From NCBI GenBank assembly GCA_902496945.1, contig CABVDE010000058.1, forward strand, positions 1 through 8,062: a stretch of DNA of 8,062 nucleotides. Reading direction: 5' to 3'. The first letter of the stretch is position 1. Each line of letters begins with the position of its first letter. This stretch comes from an uncultured Collinsella sp. Its GTDB lineage: Bacteria > Actinomycetota > Coriobacteriia > Coriobacteriales > Coriobacteriaceae. This document shows positions 6,368-8,062 of the stretch, piece after piece. Made by a program: the position numbers and the translations under genes. Below the pieces are notes generated by a model. That model did no database searches. It worked only from the letters and a program-made list of their open reading frames with translations, and was not told the DNA's origin.

Positions 6368-6395
6368 ATTATAGGCCACATGTTCGAAATTGCAG
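6368..6395 (-). promoter_or_regulatory. Predicted promoter of the FHA gene
   Basis: The minus strand carries a perfect TATAAT (complement of 6368-6373). A weak -35-like CTGCAA (complement of 6390-6395) lies 16 bp upstream. Transcription from here would give a leader of about 100 nt before the GTG start. The AT-rich -10 stands out from the GC-rich surroundings. The weak -35 suggests possible activator dependence. Confidence 0.5.
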
Positions 6396-6437
6396 GAAGA
6401 CCGAGAGATTTGGTTTGGACTGGACGGAAATCCCCCT

Positions 6438-6499
6438 CTGTCTTGATCTATAACAATTAGGACCGATTTTACTCGGTAATTGTTACAGATTGAGACGCT
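6438..6499 (+). repeat. 62-bp palindromic element, copy 2
   Basis: The arms at 6440-6459 and 6477-6496 pair with one mismatch if two G-U pairs are allowed. They match the same 17-nt consensus as copies 1 and 3, with four substitutions concentrated in the left arm and at the outermost base of the right. The loop is different in sequence but pairs internally: ACCGA (6462-6466) with TCGGT (6473-6477), around a 6-nt loop. Total length equals that of the other copies. It lies in the divergent intergenic region between the FHA and helicase genes. Confidence 0.75.
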
Positions 6500-6518
6500 T
6501 GTGAACCGTGTCGACCGT

Positions 6519-6580
6519 TTGTCTCGATCTGTAACACGTAGAGGAAGATTCGCCCTGTAGATGTTACAGATTGAGACAAT
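6519..6580 (+). repeat. 62-bp palindromic element, copy 3
   Basis: The 18-nt arms at 6519-6536 and 6562-6579 are inverted copies with one difference, which becomes a G-U pair on the plus strand. The loop can pair further through AGG (6542-6544) with CCT (6554-6556). It is separated from copy 2 by 19 bp and is in tandem with it. It is the best-preserved copy and aligns without gaps to copy 1 on the opposite strand. Confidence 0.8.
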
Positions 6581-6584
6581 CAGC

Positions 6585-6603
6585 CGGGCCCGCCTCGGGC
6601 CTG
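6585..6603 (+). other. Short GC-rich hairpin next to copy 3
   Basis: GGCCCG (6587-6592) and CGGGCC (6596-6601) form a perfect 6-bp stem with a 3-nt loop, extendable by one G-U and one C-G pair. It starts 5 nt after palindromic copy 3. No T-run follows. It could be part of the repeat region or chance structure in GC-rich DNA. Confidence 0.3.
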
Positions 6604-6654
6604 TCTCGTCCGCCCCGTCATCTGTGGTTTACGTGGGGGCATGCGAAGCACGGG

Positions 6655-6859
6655 TATACTTACCGGCGGCGAATCTGCTCCATCGCTTAGGGCTGCTGCG
6701 TCTGGACGGCGCGTGATAGGGCTGCCAAAGCGATCGCCAGCGTGCTGAGCAACGTCCTCTCTGTGCGCACCTATTTTTGTATGTATTAGCGCACTACCAA
6801 GCACGCCCGCGCGGCCGCATGCCGTGCCCATTGCGCGTGCAGATAAGGAACAACAACAT
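6655..6859 (+). promoter_or_regulatory. Predicted promoter -10 and long 5' leader of the helicase gene
   Basis: TATACT at 6655-6660 is a good -10 box, though no convincing -35 is seen at 16-19 bp spacing. Transcription from here would give a leader of about 190 nt. The leader holds a stem of GTGCGC (6763-6768) with GCGCAC (6789-6794) around a 20-nt U-rich loop, and a GC-rich stretch near 6800-6840. AAGGA at 6845-6849 is the ribosome site, 10 nt before the ATG. Long structured leaders are known for cold-induced DEAD-box helicase genes. No recognised riboswitch is seen. Confidence 0.4.

Positions 6860-8062
<1,203 letters not shown>

Noticed and set aside
6438..6580. Tandem repeats as a CRISPR array
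   Set aside because: There are only two adjacent units, each is itself a long palindrome of 62 nt, and they are separated by just 19 bp. A third copy lies 3.4 kb away, there is no spacer series and no cas gene.

Overview
The window looks like a short contig from a high-GC member of the Actinomycetota, most probably a Collinsella-like coriobacterium. That assignment is inference from GC-rich codon use, Shine-Dalgarno-led genes, and a kinase carrying a DUF6273-like domain that ends in a PGFC motif. Both ends look unreliable. The first nine bases are a G run, and the last ~33 bases stop resembling the helicase gene they lie in.

Region 1 (1-2821, minus strand) is a copper-export locus. A CsoR-type operator sits inside the promoter at 2786-2816. 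It is followed by copA, a complete Cu(I) P1B-type ATPase with one N-terminal metal-binding domain, and then by copZ, a 73-residue Cu(I) chaperone. The 151 bp between them hold a long imperfect hairpin that includes the copA stop codon. No csoR gene is present in the window.

Region 2 (3042-6395, minus strand) is a phospho-signalling pair. The upstream gene encodes a soluble protein with a C-terminal FHA domain, preceded by a TTETTV segment resembling the phospho-acceptor of GarA/OdhI-type FHA proteins. A terminator-like hairpin and a second hairpin separate it from the downstream gene. That gene encodes a Ser/Thr kinase with a cytoplasmic kinase domain, one membrane segment and an exterior DUF6273-like domain. 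The inferred logic is external sensing, then kinase, then FHA protein. The output is unknown.

Region 3 (6396-8062) is a long non-coding stretch followed by a plus-strand DEAD-box RNA helicase that runs off the end. It has a 5' leader of up to about 190 nt.

The least explained signal is a family of 62-bp near-palindromic elements whose arms follow the consensus TGTCTCRATCTGTAACA. One copy lies just downstream of the kinase gene (2942-3003). Two tandem copies lie upstream of the FHA gene (6438-6499 and 6519-6580). The three copies therefore bracket the FHA-kinase module. They keep exact length and arm sequence while their loops diverge.
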